From: Trogon surrucura
Lineage: Eukaryota; Chordata; Aves; Trogoniformes; Trogonidae
Assembly (NCBI GenBank): GCA_020746105.1
Contig: CM036658.1
Coordinates: forward strand, 30,405,099 to 30,469,098
Direction of reading: 5' to 3'
Length of the DNA stretch: 64,000 nt
A program made the translations under genes and the position numbers. Position 1 is the stretch's first letter. Each line of letters starts with the position of its first letter. Below the pieces are notes generated by a model. The model was not told the origin of the DNA. It made no database searches and saw only the letters and a program-made list of their open reading frames with translations. Below are positions 1-11,505 of this stretch, one piece after another.

Positions 1-1527
1 CCAGGGGAAGAAAACGAATCACTTCTCTTCAAAAATGTTCTGAAAAGCTTTAGTGTGACATATACAATTCCAGTGATGTGAATTAATCTATTTCTAAAAC
101 TCAGGCATTCATCATGAAACTTGTTTTCTTATTTTCTGTATTAGACTAGTCAATGGATATATATTTTATTTTTTGGGGTTTGCCATATTCTTTCGTAACA
201 CTTTTTACAGTCTCCAGCATGTTGCCTTTATCTCTTTGCTAACTTTTTAAAACTTTAACTTCTAGACTGTAACTTTAAACTTCTAGATCGAGTTTTCCAT
301 CAGAAATTAAATTTTCCACTCTCTCTGCCACTCTGAGTCTTGTAAAGAAACTACATATATGTACAGGTTTGTTTGTTTGTTTATTTGTCTTCATTCAACT
401 TTGAGACATTAATAGAAATTATTTAAAAATACTAGACTAAAAAGAATGGGAATTTGTCATACTGTGAAATTTTATTTATTCTGATAATACCAGAAAATCC
501 AGTCTGTTTGAGAAAAATGAATCTTGTCTTGATTAAAATTAATTGGAAAAAAGTAATCAACACAGACTTATATTTTGAAAAAGTCACGCATTTAGTTTCT
601 TGTTTGAATAGTCTACAAAAACTGAACTGAAAAAAAGTTAATTACCAAGCCTACCCCAGACAGTGTTTAGTTGCCAGACAGTGCTCTGGACAGTAGCCGC
701 CACGTCCTAATTTATTATTTTGCTTGAGGGGCTTTCTGTCATCTCCTTAGCTGCTGAATGGCACAGGCAATGGTTATTTTATTTTCTTACACAATGTGTT
801 AATCCTTCATCTGCTACTTTTGCTCCAAAAATTTTAGATACTTACACTAGATTAATTTCCCTCTGTGGGTTATAAAACAGATGTTGGAAAATACAAGGGG
901 CTCCACTCTGTTCAGAAATGCCTATTCATCATCTTTATTCTCCAAACCCTATGACACCTGACTTTTCAATTTCAATAGTCCCTCTAGGAGAAGAATCAGA
1001 TCATAAACTGTGACATTTATTTCAGACGTAGTTTACTAGAGAATGTGGTTGTAGCATGAGTCTTAGGTAAGGAGATACAGAAAGGTCTTCAGGATTAGTT
1101 AACTGAGTGGTAAAAGATGCTTTGTCTCTCCTGACAAAAAAGTTAGATATTAGAGGCACATTTGTATAGTTAGAGTAACGTGTATTCATGGAAATAACAT
1201 TCTTCATCACAGACACACCATAAAAGATTTTCCTAATCTCAGTATATGTTTGTCCCAAACAGTTATTTGCTTGATATTTCTACTTGATGTTACTCTGAAA
1301 GGTGAACTCTTTCTGTAAGTGAATTTTTATAAGAGCTGCTTCTGCCTTTAGCTTCTTAATTCTTCGTTTCACACCACTAACACAGGTATGTAAAGCAATA
1401 TGTGATAGTCTGGTATTGCATTAACACAAGTTGTACTGTAAAAGGTTAATAATCGCAAACTGTGGAATGTATTATCTCAGCAGAAGATTTGGTGAGAGGT
1501 ATGCTGGTGGAAATTTCAGATGATGTT
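1..1527. other. AT-rich unique sequence, no gene seen
   Basis: The stretch is AT-rich with short homopolymer runs. The longest open frame, about 78 codons on the minus strand at 1022-1258, has no motif I recognise and is flanked by no convincing splice sites. I see no repeat family here. Confidence 0.6.
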
Positions 1528-1604
1528 TTAGGGGGCTGGACTAGATGATCTTTTGAAGTCCCTTCCAACCCCTAACCTTCTGTGATTCTGTGATTCTGTG
1601 TTCA
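1528..1604 (+). mobile_element. CR1: CR1 LINE, 3' tail fragment
   Basis: The stretch has the CR1 3' UTR signature: a GGACTAGATGATC box, then TCCCTTCCAACCCC, then three TGTGATTC-type tail repeats. Only about 75 bases remain, so this is an extremely 5'-truncated copy, which is the commonest CR1 form in birds. It contains no coding sequence. Confidence 0.85.
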
Positions 1605-2381
1605 GACTAATCAAGAATATTGTGCTTAAGAAGAGCAATTTTACATATTTCTTCGAGGTATGGGACATTTCAGCCCACATCATTTGACACTTGCATATTT
1701 TATATGGTTGCACAGGGACGGAATGTATATATTAACAAACCCAGCTGAAGTGTATAGCTGTCTGACCAACTGATGGCTGACTTCTCTAGAGCCATGTCTC
1801 TCTAGTTCCCTCACAAATTTTCTTTAAATTTCTGTTTTTCTGGTCAGACATGTTTCCATGTGCTTGAGTGTCACTGATGTTTTTGATTAATAGGCTTTTA
1901 AATGTTTGCTACAGTGTCTGAAAGGGAAGTCAGGAAAGAAAGAATTTAAATATTCTTGTATAAGGAGGAAACCAAACTGTTCTTTGTAGTCCTTAGTTGT
2001 TTAATCCATTTGAGGCATGTTGTAGACTATATTTCTATTTGAATCCATATTAGTAACAGCATTACAGTAACAGTCATTTAATTTTCTCTCTACAACTGTT
2101 TGCCAGTGAAATTAGATTATACCAACAAAAAACTTATAGACCATTAGGAAAGATTAGGTGTTTTTGAATTTTTTTCACAGTACTTATGGATTTTTTCCAT
2201 CCTGAAAAACTGAAATTGGGTCTGTGTAAATTAATGGTAATTAACCTATTCAACTCGGGTTAAGTTTGTGAACTCCACAGACAAAAGAAGTACCAGCTCC
2301 GTCAGCAATCTTAGTGGAGAAGACTATGACCACACTTCTATAAGCTTAATTTTGTGCACAAATTTTGTATAATATCCTTAT
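1605..2381. other. unique AT-rich sequence, nothing recognised
   Basis: No open frame of note, repeat signature or RNA gene was recognised between the CR1 tail and the next CR1. Confidence 0.5.
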
Positions 2382-2700
2382 CATAGACTCATAGAATCAT
2401 AGAATCACAGAATCATAGAATCATAGAACAGCTTAAGTTGGAAGGGACCTTAAAGATAATCTAGTTCAACCCCTTGCCATGGCAGGGACTGCTTCTGCTA
2501 GACTAGGTTGCTCAAAGACCCATCCAGACTGGCCCCGAACACTTCTAGCAGGGGGTTTCCGCAACTTGTCTAGGCAACCTGTTCCGCCGTCTTACCACCC
2601 TCACAGTGAAGAATTTCTTCCTAATATTTAATCTAAATCTAACCTCCTTTCATTTGAAACTGTTACCCCTTGTCTTATCACTACATTCCGTTATAAAGAG
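2382..2700 (-). mobile_element. CR1: CR1 LINE, 3' fragment
   Basis: It starts on the plus strand with five imperfect copies of the CATAGAAT-type 8-mer (the CR1 tail in reverse). The reverse-complemented end of ORF2 follows, including the stretch encoding the conserved RKFFLTVRVV-like C terminus. It stops in the middle of the ORF2 C-terminal region, where a second CR1 tail begins. The frame is degraded, so it looks old. Confidence 0.9.
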
Positions 2701-3850
2701 ACACAGAATCACAGAATCATAGAATCATTTAGGTTGTAAAAAACTTTGAGTCCTAGCAACGCCAGGTCCACCACAAAGCCATGTCCCTAAGCATCACATT
2801 TACTTTTAAATACCTCTTTTAAATACTTCCAGTGATGATGACTCAACCACTTCTCTGGGAAGCCTGTTCAAGTGATTCGTAACACTTTCAATGAAGAAAT
2901 TTTTCCTTAAGTCCAGTATAAATCTCCTCTGATGCAACTTGAGGGCATTTCCTATTCTCCTATTGCTTGTTACAGGGGAAAGGAAACTGACCCCAACCAA
3001 AGAGAACGACACTCGCCAGTCCTTCCCCATCATTCCTGTGGGCCCCTTTTAAGTACTGGCAGGCCACTGTAAGGTCTCCCTGGAGCCTTCTCTTGTCTAG
3101 GCTGAACAACCTCAACTTTTTCAGCCTGCCTTTATAGGACATTCCATCTGGAATATTGTGTCCAGTTCTGGGCTCCTCAGCTCAAGAAAGTCAGGGAACT
3201 GCTGGAGAGAGTCCAGCACAGGGCAACTGGAATGATTAAGGGAGTGGAGCATCTCCCTTATGAGGAAAGGCTAAGGGAGCTGGGGCTCTTTAGTTTGGAG
3301 GAGACTGAGGGGTGACCTCATTAATGTTTACAAATATATAAAAGGTGAGTGTCACGAGGATGGAGCCAGGCTCTTCTCGGTGACAACCAATGATAGGACA
3401 AGGGGTAATGGGCTGAAACTAGAACATAAGAGGTTCCACTTAAACTCGAGAAGAAATTTCTTCTCAGTGAGGGTGATGGAACACTGGAACAGGCTGCCCA
3501 GGGAGGTTGTGGAGTCTCCTTCTCTGGAGACATTCAAGACCTGCCTGGACACGTTCCTATGTAGCATTATCTAGGCGTTCCTGCTCTGGCAGGGGGATTG
3601 GACTTGATGATCTTTCGAGGTCCCTTCCAATCCCTAACATTCTGTGTGATTCTGTGATTCTATGACAGGTGCTCCAAACCCCTGATGATATTCATGGATC
3701 CGCTCCAAAAGCGAGTACTCTAGGAGGGATCTCACCAGAGCAGAGTAGAGGGGCAGAATCATTCCTCCTGACCTGCTGGCCATGCTTCTCTTCATGTAGC
3801 CCAGGATAGACTGGTCATGTGTCTTTACAGTCACATGTCCTCTGATTGAG
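2701..3850 (-). mobile_element. CR1: CR1 LINE fragment, split by a nested CR1
   Basis: The tail repeat lies at 2702-2730, and the reverse-complemented ORF2 C-terminal region runs to about 3142. A plus-strand CR1 interrupts it, and the same minus-strand element resumes at about 3662-3850. The second part encodes YSALVR-like residues that sit just upstream of the first part in CR1 ORF2. The halves are in the right order with little missing between them, which supports a simple insertion. Several frame breaks show it is older than its guest. Confidence 0.85.
3141..3664 (+). mobile_element. CR1: CR1 LINE, young 3' fragment nested in an older CR1
   Basis: The stretch encodes the ORF2 C terminus from the CVQFWAPQ-equivalent position to TFLCSII and its stop, then the 3' UTR and tail repeats ending near 3663. 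The last 64 codons (3380-3574) are open and match the C terminus of the long copy at 41.6 kb almost exactly, including the EHWNRL and CSII variants. It is therefore the same young subfamily as that copy. A short GACA occurs at both junctions and may be a target duplication. Confidence 0.9.
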
Positions 3851-4458
3851 CATATACCACTCAGCAGGATGAACTTGCTCAATAGAATAAGCTAGGCTTA
3901 CATGTCTGTAAAACCTGCTACACTTCCACTTTATATCGACTATAGTATAGATGATTGTTCGGAAAAGTGGGTTTGAGCTGGGCATTGGGCCTAAAGCTGA
4001 AAAAGAACTTCAATACCTAAGCCCAAAATTTGTATCTTTCAAATCACTGTTAGCTTACTCCCTCTTTTCTGGCAGTACATAAATTACTGAAAATTTTATC
4101 CACAAATTTTCCTGTTTCCTATAGCCCAGCGCGGATGTCTGCAAGCTCCCTCCGGCCTGAGAGCAGCCCTTCTGAGACATGGAATGTATTCTTAAACCAG
4201 GCTTTGTAACAGAATTTTCTTCTGGAGGACCTTACCTTGCAGATATTTTCAAAATAAGATTTAATAACTTATACCTTAGAGCAAGTGTGGACCAGGAGGT
4301 AAGGTGACTCTCATGTTAGCCATCTTGGGTGTGAAATTCCCTTCTCTCTGGGTGATTTGGGTAGAATTTAACTTACTGCTCATTAGGAGAGTTGTTAAAA
4401 CTGTGGGCTATGGGATACTTCAACAGAATAAATAAATGCTGGTTATTATGTGGCAGCA
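3851..4458. other. unassigned sequence, possible old repeat remnant
   Basis: No gene is seen. From about 4120 the base composition becomes more mixed, and the stretch ends near 4425 with an AATAAATAAATG cluster, as an LTR polyadenylation region would. I could not match it to a family. Confidence 0.3.
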
Positions 4459-6540
4459 ATCACAGAATCATAGAATCATAGAACAGTTCAGGTTGGAAAA
4501 GACCCTTGTGATCAAGTCCAGCCATTAACCCTACACTACAACCATTAACCCTACACTACAAGTTCACCCTTAAACCATATCACCCAACACCACATCTAAG
4601 CGACACTTAAACACATCCAGGAATGGCGACTCAACCACCTCCCTAGGCAGTCTGTTCCAGTGTCTTACCACTCTTTCCATGAAGAATTTCTTCCTAGTGT
4701 CCAGTCTAAACTTGCCCTGTTGCAACTTGAACCCGTTCCCCCTGGTTCTGTCCCTAATTACCTGTGAGAAGAGACCAGCACCAACCTCTCTACAATGTCC
4801 TTTCAAGTAATTGTAGAGCATTATGAGGTCCCCACTCAGCCTCCTCTTCCTCAAACTGAACAGTCCCAGCTCCCTCAATCACTCCTTGTAAGGTCTATTC
4901 TCCAGGTCCTTCACCAATTTTGTCGCCCTCTTCTGTACTCGCTCCAACACCTCAATATCCCTCCTATACTGAGGCGCCCAAAACTGAACACAACACTCAA
5001 GGTGTGGCCTCACCAGTGCTGAGTACAGGAGGACAATCACTTCCCTACTTCTGCTGCTCACAAAATTCCTAATATAAGCCAGGATGCCATTGACCTTCTT
5101 GACCACCTGGGCACACTGCTGGCTCATGTTCAGCCGGCTGTCGATTAGAATGCCCAGGTCCTTTTCCACCAGACAGCCTTCCTGCCACCCTTCCCCAAGC
5201 CTGTAGCGTTGCATGAAGTTGCCGTGACCAAAATGCAGGACCCTACACTTGGCTCTATTGAAATGCCTGCAGTTGGCCTGGGCCCATCGATCCAGTCTGT
5301 CCAGGTCCCTCTGTAGAGCCTTTCTACCCTCCAGCAGATCGACACTCCCTCCCAGCTTGGTGTCATCTGCAAACTTGCTGAGGATGCACTCAATCCCCTC
5401 ATCTAGATCATTGATGAAGATGTTAAACAGGAGTGGCCCTGAGGGACATCACTCGTGACTTGCCGCCAACTGGATTTAATCCCATTGACCACAACCCTTT
5501 GGGCCCGGCCATCCAGCCAGTGTTTCACCCAGCAGAGTATCTGCCCATCCAAGCCATGGACAGCCAACTTGGCCACAAGGATGTTGTGGGGGACAGTGTC
5601 AAAGGCCTTACTGAAGTCCAGGTACACTACATTGACAACCTTTCCCTCATCCACTAAGCAGGTCACTCTGTTACAGAACGAGATTAGATTGGTCAAGCAG
5701 GATCTGCCTCTCATGAATCTATGCTGACTGAGCCTGGTCTTCCTGTTGGCTTTTAATTGTTCTGTGATAGCTCTTGAGATTATTTGTTCCATCACCTTTC
5801 CCAGCACTGAGGTAAGACTGACAGATCTGTAGCTACCAGGATCCTCCTTCCTGTCCTTCTTGAAGATGGGCATTACATTCGCCAGCCTCGAGTCCACTGG
5901 GACATCCCCAGTTAACCAGGACTGCTGAAAGATGATGGGGAGTGGCTTGGCAACGACATCCGCCAGCTCCCTCAGCACTCTAGGGTGTAATCCATCAGAT
6001 CCCGTAGATTTATAGGGATTTGACTTATGAAGCAGATCCACAACCAATTCCTCATGGATTATGTACGTCCTGTTCTGTTCCTCATCCCTTGCTTCCAGCT
6101 CAGGGGGCTGTGCACCCAGAGAACAACTGGTCTTACTGTTAGAGGCTGAGGCAAAGAAGGCATTAAGCACCTCAGCTTTTTCCATATCCGTGGTCACTGT
6201 GTTTCCCTCTGCGTCCAACAAGGGATGGAGATTCTCCCTAGACCTCTTAGTGTTAATGTATTTATAGAAACTTCTCTTGTTATTCTTTACCACAGTGGCC
6301 ATGTTCAGTTCTAGTTGGGCTGTAGCTTTTTTAATTTTCCCCCTGCACAGCTTCACTTCTTGTTTATAATCCTCATAGCTTGCCTGCCCCCTCTTCCATA
6401 GGCCATAAACTCTCCTTTTGATTGCTTCTGGCTGTCTCTCTTCTATCTCATCATTACCCATCTGCATAACCAAAAGCGGATAATAGTCCGTGGGTTTGAC
6501 CAGACCAGGTCTTTCCTTTAAAGTGAAATACTTGCAATTC
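4459..6540 (-). mobile_element. CR1: CR1 LINE, internally deleted: ORF1 esterase fused to ORF2 linker and RT
   Basis: The tail repeats are at 4459-4490 and the element reads leftward. At its 5' end (6410-6540) the encoded residues RPGLVKPTDYYPLL and MQMGND belong to the CR1 ORF1 esterase (SGNH hydrolase) domain. They run in frame, through EAIKR, directly into the ORF2 linker RVYGLWKRG and then RT, so the ORF1 3' part and the whole endonuclease domain are missing. RT motifs present are [25 protein letters not shown] and VPQG. After VPQG a small deletion near 5435 shifts the frame. The downstream part reads FADDTKL with both catalytic Asp codons (near 5360), then MSQQCAQV and [10 protein letters not shown], with a stop at 4879. 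The copy is old and dead. Confidence 0.9.
5403..6473 (-). pseudogene. CR1 esterase-linker-RT fusion ORF, 356 codons, broken downstream
   Basis: This is the longest open part of the internally deleted CR1. The first 20 or so residues (MQMGND to PEAIKR) are esterase-derived, and MGND is the Asn-Asp block of SGNH hydrolases. The catalytic-Ser block lies upstream of the truncation and is absent. The linker follows to about residue 130, then RT fingers and palm with KKDRKEDPGSYR, SQHRFMRG and DFSKAFDTV. The frame ends 14 residues after VPQG because of a short deletion that removes the usual LGPLLFNIF region. In CR1, RT primes cDNA synthesis at nicked target DNA. This one cannot be functional as it stands. 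Confidence 0.8.
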
Positions 6541-8680
6541 TGAGAACTTAACTAAGGCTTGAAGGTGCTCTCCACAACTGGAAGGTGGTTGTTACAGCGT
6601 TTCCTGCCCGGTAATTTAGATTTATCTCTACGAATTGCTTAGGCTTCTGCCAATGTCGTACTCAGGCCTAGGACATGTGGGTAAGGAAGCTTTCAAAGTC
6701 CATATAACCAGATATAAAATGGTTATGTTTCAGCGCCAACTGGGCACAATTTCATAAGGGCTTTTGGGAGCCAGCCAATAAATGCCAATAGACCTTATGT
6801 GTCTTCTGAGGTCCTCTTACAGATGTGAGAGACCCAAACTTACTGTTGTTTATGGTATTTAAGAGGAATAATTCATGTTCAAATATTATATATAGCTTTA
6901 ACACAACATTAGGCTTTAAGCGTGGAGTCACGTGCAATTTGAAATGTTTTAGCTTGCTCACTGTCCTGTGTGATGAGGTAAAAAAAACATAGACTCCAAT
7001 ACACCTCTGTTCCTAAGTGCTGCCCTTGCAAAACAGTATTTATTTTGCCACAGGATATGATTTCCTTTGTACTAAAAGATCACTTGTCATTTTATTATCA
7101 CTCTCATTATCTAGTCAGTTTATTTACTAATAAACTTTGTGTAGTGAACAGTGGGACACCAGAGCCTTACAAATCACTGTGCGTGGTCAGTTTTCATGGG
7201 AAATTCTACATGGATTACAAAAATGTAATAATGTGTCTCCAAGCGAGTAACAAAATGTTAATGCTGTTTTTCAAATGAGCAACAACTATAGAGGACTAAG
7301 TATGCGAATAAGAATATGATGGCACTGGTGAGATGAATGCATGAAATACATACATGAAATAGTGTGTCTTAAAAAATTTATTCAGGGGAAAAATAGGACT
7401 TGCTGATCGATTTTTGATGCACTGTGCAGACATATACAACAGTTACATTTTGTCAGAATTACCTTTTTTGACTCCAGTAATATTCTAAAACAACCTCTCC
7501 ACTTCTGGTGAATCAAGATGTGAAGAGGGTGAAATATTAATATATATGTAAAATGACTTAAAATTTAATAGTATGTCTCTTTGGATATATTTTACAAATT
7601 TATTTTAGGGACCACATGTTTTGTATGGTAAACAGCTATCAAAAATTTAGAAAATCTTGATCCTTTTTTTTTGTAACAGTGGGGAGTAAAAGCCTATATC
7701 TCTGATTAAGGATGGGAAGAGTAGGATTCAAGGTCTTGTCAATCATTTACCTTTATCTGTGTTTTTGGAGTAGACCTTGTGAGCAGTTATTCGCTGATAG
7801 ACATATGACTAGGTAGCCTGTAAATTGTATGGACAGAGAAAAATAAGAGTACATTGTGTTCTAGTATAAGGGTTGCATACTTCTAAGATTTGATCTAGGA
7901 ACCAGTGAGAAGAGGTATCTTTATGTATGCAATCACGTCACACTTCTGGTGTCATGTACCAAATGATGAGTTAAGCTAATAAAAATAACTAAGTCACTTT
8001 AGTTTACTCCTTTTCACCAGTAAATTCAAAATTGCTTCTTATATACAGAATATTTGTTCCTTTTATCTGCATGCTTGGAGCCGGTGGAGACCCTTCCCAT
8101 TCAGTCTTGTTCATAAAACTGCAATGAATAACAGTATTTGTATTTGTTCATAGTACATACAGCTGACCACATAGCTTGGATGCATGTGCCTGAGTTAGGA
8201 AGAAAAGAGTTATGACAGAAAAGCCTTTCTTCCTCTGTGGAGTAATATTTTGGCTCTGAATGGATCTTGGGGAAAGGGATGGCATTTTTCTTCTGATCTA
8301 GGACACAGTGAAGAACGCAAACATTCAAACCTAGACAGAAAACTGTCTCTTACAACTATATCTTCCCTGTGTGATTTCAAGCATAGAAACAGTGAATCCT
8401 AGGCTTCCTGTTAAGATCTTCATAATCCTGTTTCAACAGTTGATGGATCAGGCTTTAGCAGCAGCTGATAAGAAATCAGCCTAATAACATTCTCATCTTT
8501 CTTTGAAAAAAGTATATGAGATGAAAAGGACTATTGCATACATGTTTGTTGACATCCTCGCTGCCTCAGTCTAAAAGTTTATCTTTATTTGCATGCTAAT
8601 CACAGTGGGACTATAAATATCTGTAATGGCATAAATCAAAGTTTATACGTATGAGAAAACAACAGTTTCACAAGTAAATA
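6541..8680. other. unique AT-rich sequence, nothing recognised
   Basis: Short open frames of 69-77 codons at 6752-6961, 7045-7278 and 8101-8328 carry no known motif and sit in AT-rich sequence. I see no repeat signature. Confidence 0.5.
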
Positions 8681-9805
8681 TGTAGTGGTTTGATCCTGGC
8701 TAGTGGCCAGGTGTCCACCACAGCTGCTCTATCACTCCCTCTTCTCAGTTGACCAGGGGAGAGAAAGTGAAACAAAAGACTCGTGGATTGAGATAAGAAT
8801 AGGGGGATCACTCACACTTACCATCCTGGGCAAAATAGACTTGACTTGGACAAACTAATTAAATTTATTAACATTTAAATTAGAGAAGGGCAAGGAGAAA
8901 TAAAAGCAAATCTTAAAAATAACACTCTCACCTCACCCCTCCTTTCTTCCCAGGCTTAACTTTACTCTCAATTCCTTCACCTCCTTCCCCTAAGTGGTGC
9001 AGTGAACAGCAGTTGCAGCCAGTTCATTAGATCTTGTCTCTGCTGCTTCTTCTTCCTCTGGGGTAGGACTCCTCACTCTTCCCCTGCTCCAGTGTGGAGT
9101 CCCTCACATGGGAGACAATGCATTCTTTGCAAAAGTTCTCCAAATTGAGTCCTTCTCATGAGAGACATTTCTTGACAAACTACCCCAACATGAGTACTCT
9201 TCATGGGGTGCAGTCCTTCAGGAGCAAATTGCTTCCAGGACTAGTGCCCTGCGGATTGACAAGTCCTGCGAGCACACTTGCTCTGGTGTGGGCTCCTCTC
9301 TCCACAGATCCACAGCTCCTGCCAGGACCCTGCTACAGCATGGATTTCTCACGGGGTCACAGCCTCCTTCTGGCACTCACCTGCACTTGTGTGGCATCCT
9401 CCGTGATTTGCAGATGGATGTCTACACTCCCATCACTTCCACAGGCTGCAGTGGGACAGTCTGCCTCACCATGGTCTTCATCAAATCTTAAGGGAATCTC
9501 TGCTCTGGCATCTAGAGCACATCCTCCCCCAGCCCTTCTTCACTGACTGTGGTGTCTTCACATAATTCTCACTCTTCTTTCTCTCTCTCTGCAAATTGTT
9601 GAGGCAGAATACTTTTTTCCTTACTTCTTAAATATGTTATCACAGAGGCATTGCCACCACCACTCAGCCTTGCCAGCAGCAGCTCCATCTTTGGAGCTAG
9701 GTGGCATTGTCTCTATCAGACCTAGAGGAAGCTTCTTGCAGTTTCTACCAGAAGCTACTCCTACAAACCCCCACTACCAAAACCTGGCCATGCAAACCCA
9801 AAACA
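8681..9805 (-). mobile_element. Solo LTR, ERVL-type fossil, with perfect 5-bp target duplication
   Basis: The fossil is a 1125-bp LTR. On the plus strand it opens TGTAGTGGTTTGATCC and closes GCAAACCCAAAACA, so on its own strand it starts TGTTTTGGG and ends with CA. AAATA lies immediately outside both ends (8676-8680 and 9806-9810). It is related to the solo LTR at 17053-18847 in the opposite orientation: both contain the repeated 'ctcc...gtgtggag...ccctcac' blocks and an AATAAA near the 3' end. No internal region or second LTR is present, so it is a solo LTR. The 5-bp duplication fits ERVL-type integration. Open frames inside it are chance. Confidence 0.88.
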
Positions 9806-10676
9806 AAATATAATGTATGAACTGATGTTACTTCTTGAAAGGTGAGAAGGACAAATGGAAGAAGGATCCTTTGAAATAAAGAATGATGATAGGATTTGAT
9901 TTTTTTGTTTTTCAGGTTTTTTTGAAGATGTGATTCCTACTGCATTTTGTGCGTCCTTGCTTATAAGCCTTTACAATGTGAAATTTTCCTAGTCCTTTGC
10001 TACTCCCTGGACTTTATCAAAGCAGTCAGAGCCATGCAAGGAAATCTCAAAGTCTGGGTCTGGGAATTAGGCCCAATTATCTTGTCTAAGGATTCAGAAA
10101 ACTAGTTTCCATCTATCAGGAGACTCCTCTGTTACACTATATAACAAGGTCTGTCAGAACTAAGTCCACTGAGGAGCAGTGGTTGCTCAGAGGCTAAAGT
10201 TGCTTGAACAGTACTGTAAATCAAATAGTGCTTTCCCACTTTTTTCCTTTTATTCCACTTTATTTATATCAGACAAGCCTTGAAATCATGAGGACAGCTT
10301 TGCATTCTTTTTAGCACATCATGCCTTCCTGCATTGTTATTTCCATACTGTCTTTTCTTGTCCTGGGCCCAAAACTGGACCACAAGATATGGTTTAATAA
10401 GTACAGAGTCCTGGAGGATAGTGCTTTCCTTTTAGTCACCTTTGTGGCAAAGCCACCCCACTGGTTTAACACAGCTCTAGGCAATCCTGGTTGTGAATAC
10501 AGAACAGGTTTCATTTGATTAGCTAATATAAAAAAAAATTACATCTCTGTCTGAAAATTTGCAGTGTTTTTCTTATAGAGAAGACTACTAAATTGGTAAT
10601 CAGCAATTTCACACTTGAGAAATTTGCTGTGGGACATCTGCTAGTGGAGGACACCAGCACTTGATTCCTGACACTT
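9806..10676. other. unique sequence, nothing recognised
   Basis: The sequence is AT-rich. Two overlapping frames of about 66 codons on opposite strands at 10311-10518 are mirror open frames with no motif. No repeat was recognised. Confidence 0.5.
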
Positions 10677-11505
10677 GAATCATAGAATCATAAAATAGTT
10701 CCAGCTAGAAGAGACCCTGAAGATCATCGAGTCCATCCTTTGTCACAACCTGATCAACTTACTTAACTATGTCCTCCAATGCAACATCTAGTCATCTCTT
10801 AATCACTTCCAGGGATGGCGACTCAACCACCTTCCTGGGCATCCTGTTCCAATGCTGAAAACCCTCTCAGTAAACAAATTCTTCCTAATACCTAACCTGA
10901 ACCTCCCCCGGTGCAATTGAAATCCATTTCCCGTCATCCTATCACTCTCCACTAGGGAGAGCAGACCAATCCCCACCTCACTACAACTGCTCTTCAGATG
11001 ATTGTAGAGGGCAATAAGGTCTCCCTTCAGTCTCATCCAAGTTAAACAGCCCCAGATCCCTCAGCCGTTTCTCTTAAGACTTATGTTCTAAGCCCTTTAC
11101 CAGCTTGGTAGCCCATCTCTGTACTCTCTTCAGCACCTCAATGTCCCTCTTGTAGTGAGAAGCCCAAAACTGGACACAGCATTCGAGGTGAGGCCTCACC
11201 AAAGCCGAGTACAGGGGTATGATCACCTCCCTGCTCCTGCTGACACCACCATTCCTGATCCAGACCAGGATGCCGTTGGCCTTCTTGGCCACCTGGGCAC
11301 ACTGCTGGCTCATGTTCAGCCACTGTCCATCAACACCCCCAGGTCCCTCTTTGCCTGGCAGCTCTCCAGCCACTCCTCCCCAAGCCTGTAGTGCTACTGG
11401 GGGTTGTTGTGGCTGAAGTGCAGGACCTGGCATTTGGCCTTATTGAATTTCATTGAGCTGGCCTTGGCCCAGTGATCCAGCCTATCCAGATCCCTCTGGA
11501 TAGTT
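10677..11505 (-). mobile_element. CR1: CR1 LINE, 3' third
   Basis: The tail starts at 10677 with AATCATAGAATCATAAAAT. The reverse-complemented ORF2 follows: the C terminus near 10803-11036 (residues such as [20 protein letters not shown]), then [17 protein letters not shown] and [15 protein letters not shown] at 11090-11335. It ends at about 11505 in the stretch encoding [12 protein letters not shown], at a typical 5' truncation. The frame is broken at several places, and spacing is otherwise normal. Confidence 0.92.

Noticed and set aside
1022-1258. 78-codon minus frame, briefly considered as an exon
   Set aside because: No homology and no convincing splice acceptor or donor at its edges.
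2385-2430. Short 8-bp tandem repeats (ATAGAATC) recurring at many places, resembling an array
   Set aside because: They are the (ATTCTATG)n tails of CR1 elements, always attached to a CR1 3' UTR, with no spacers. They are not CRISPR or an independent satellite.
9094-9546. 150-codon open frame on the plus strand
   Set aside because: It lies wholly inside the LTR at 8681-9805, on the strand opposite to the LTR's transcription, and has no domain.
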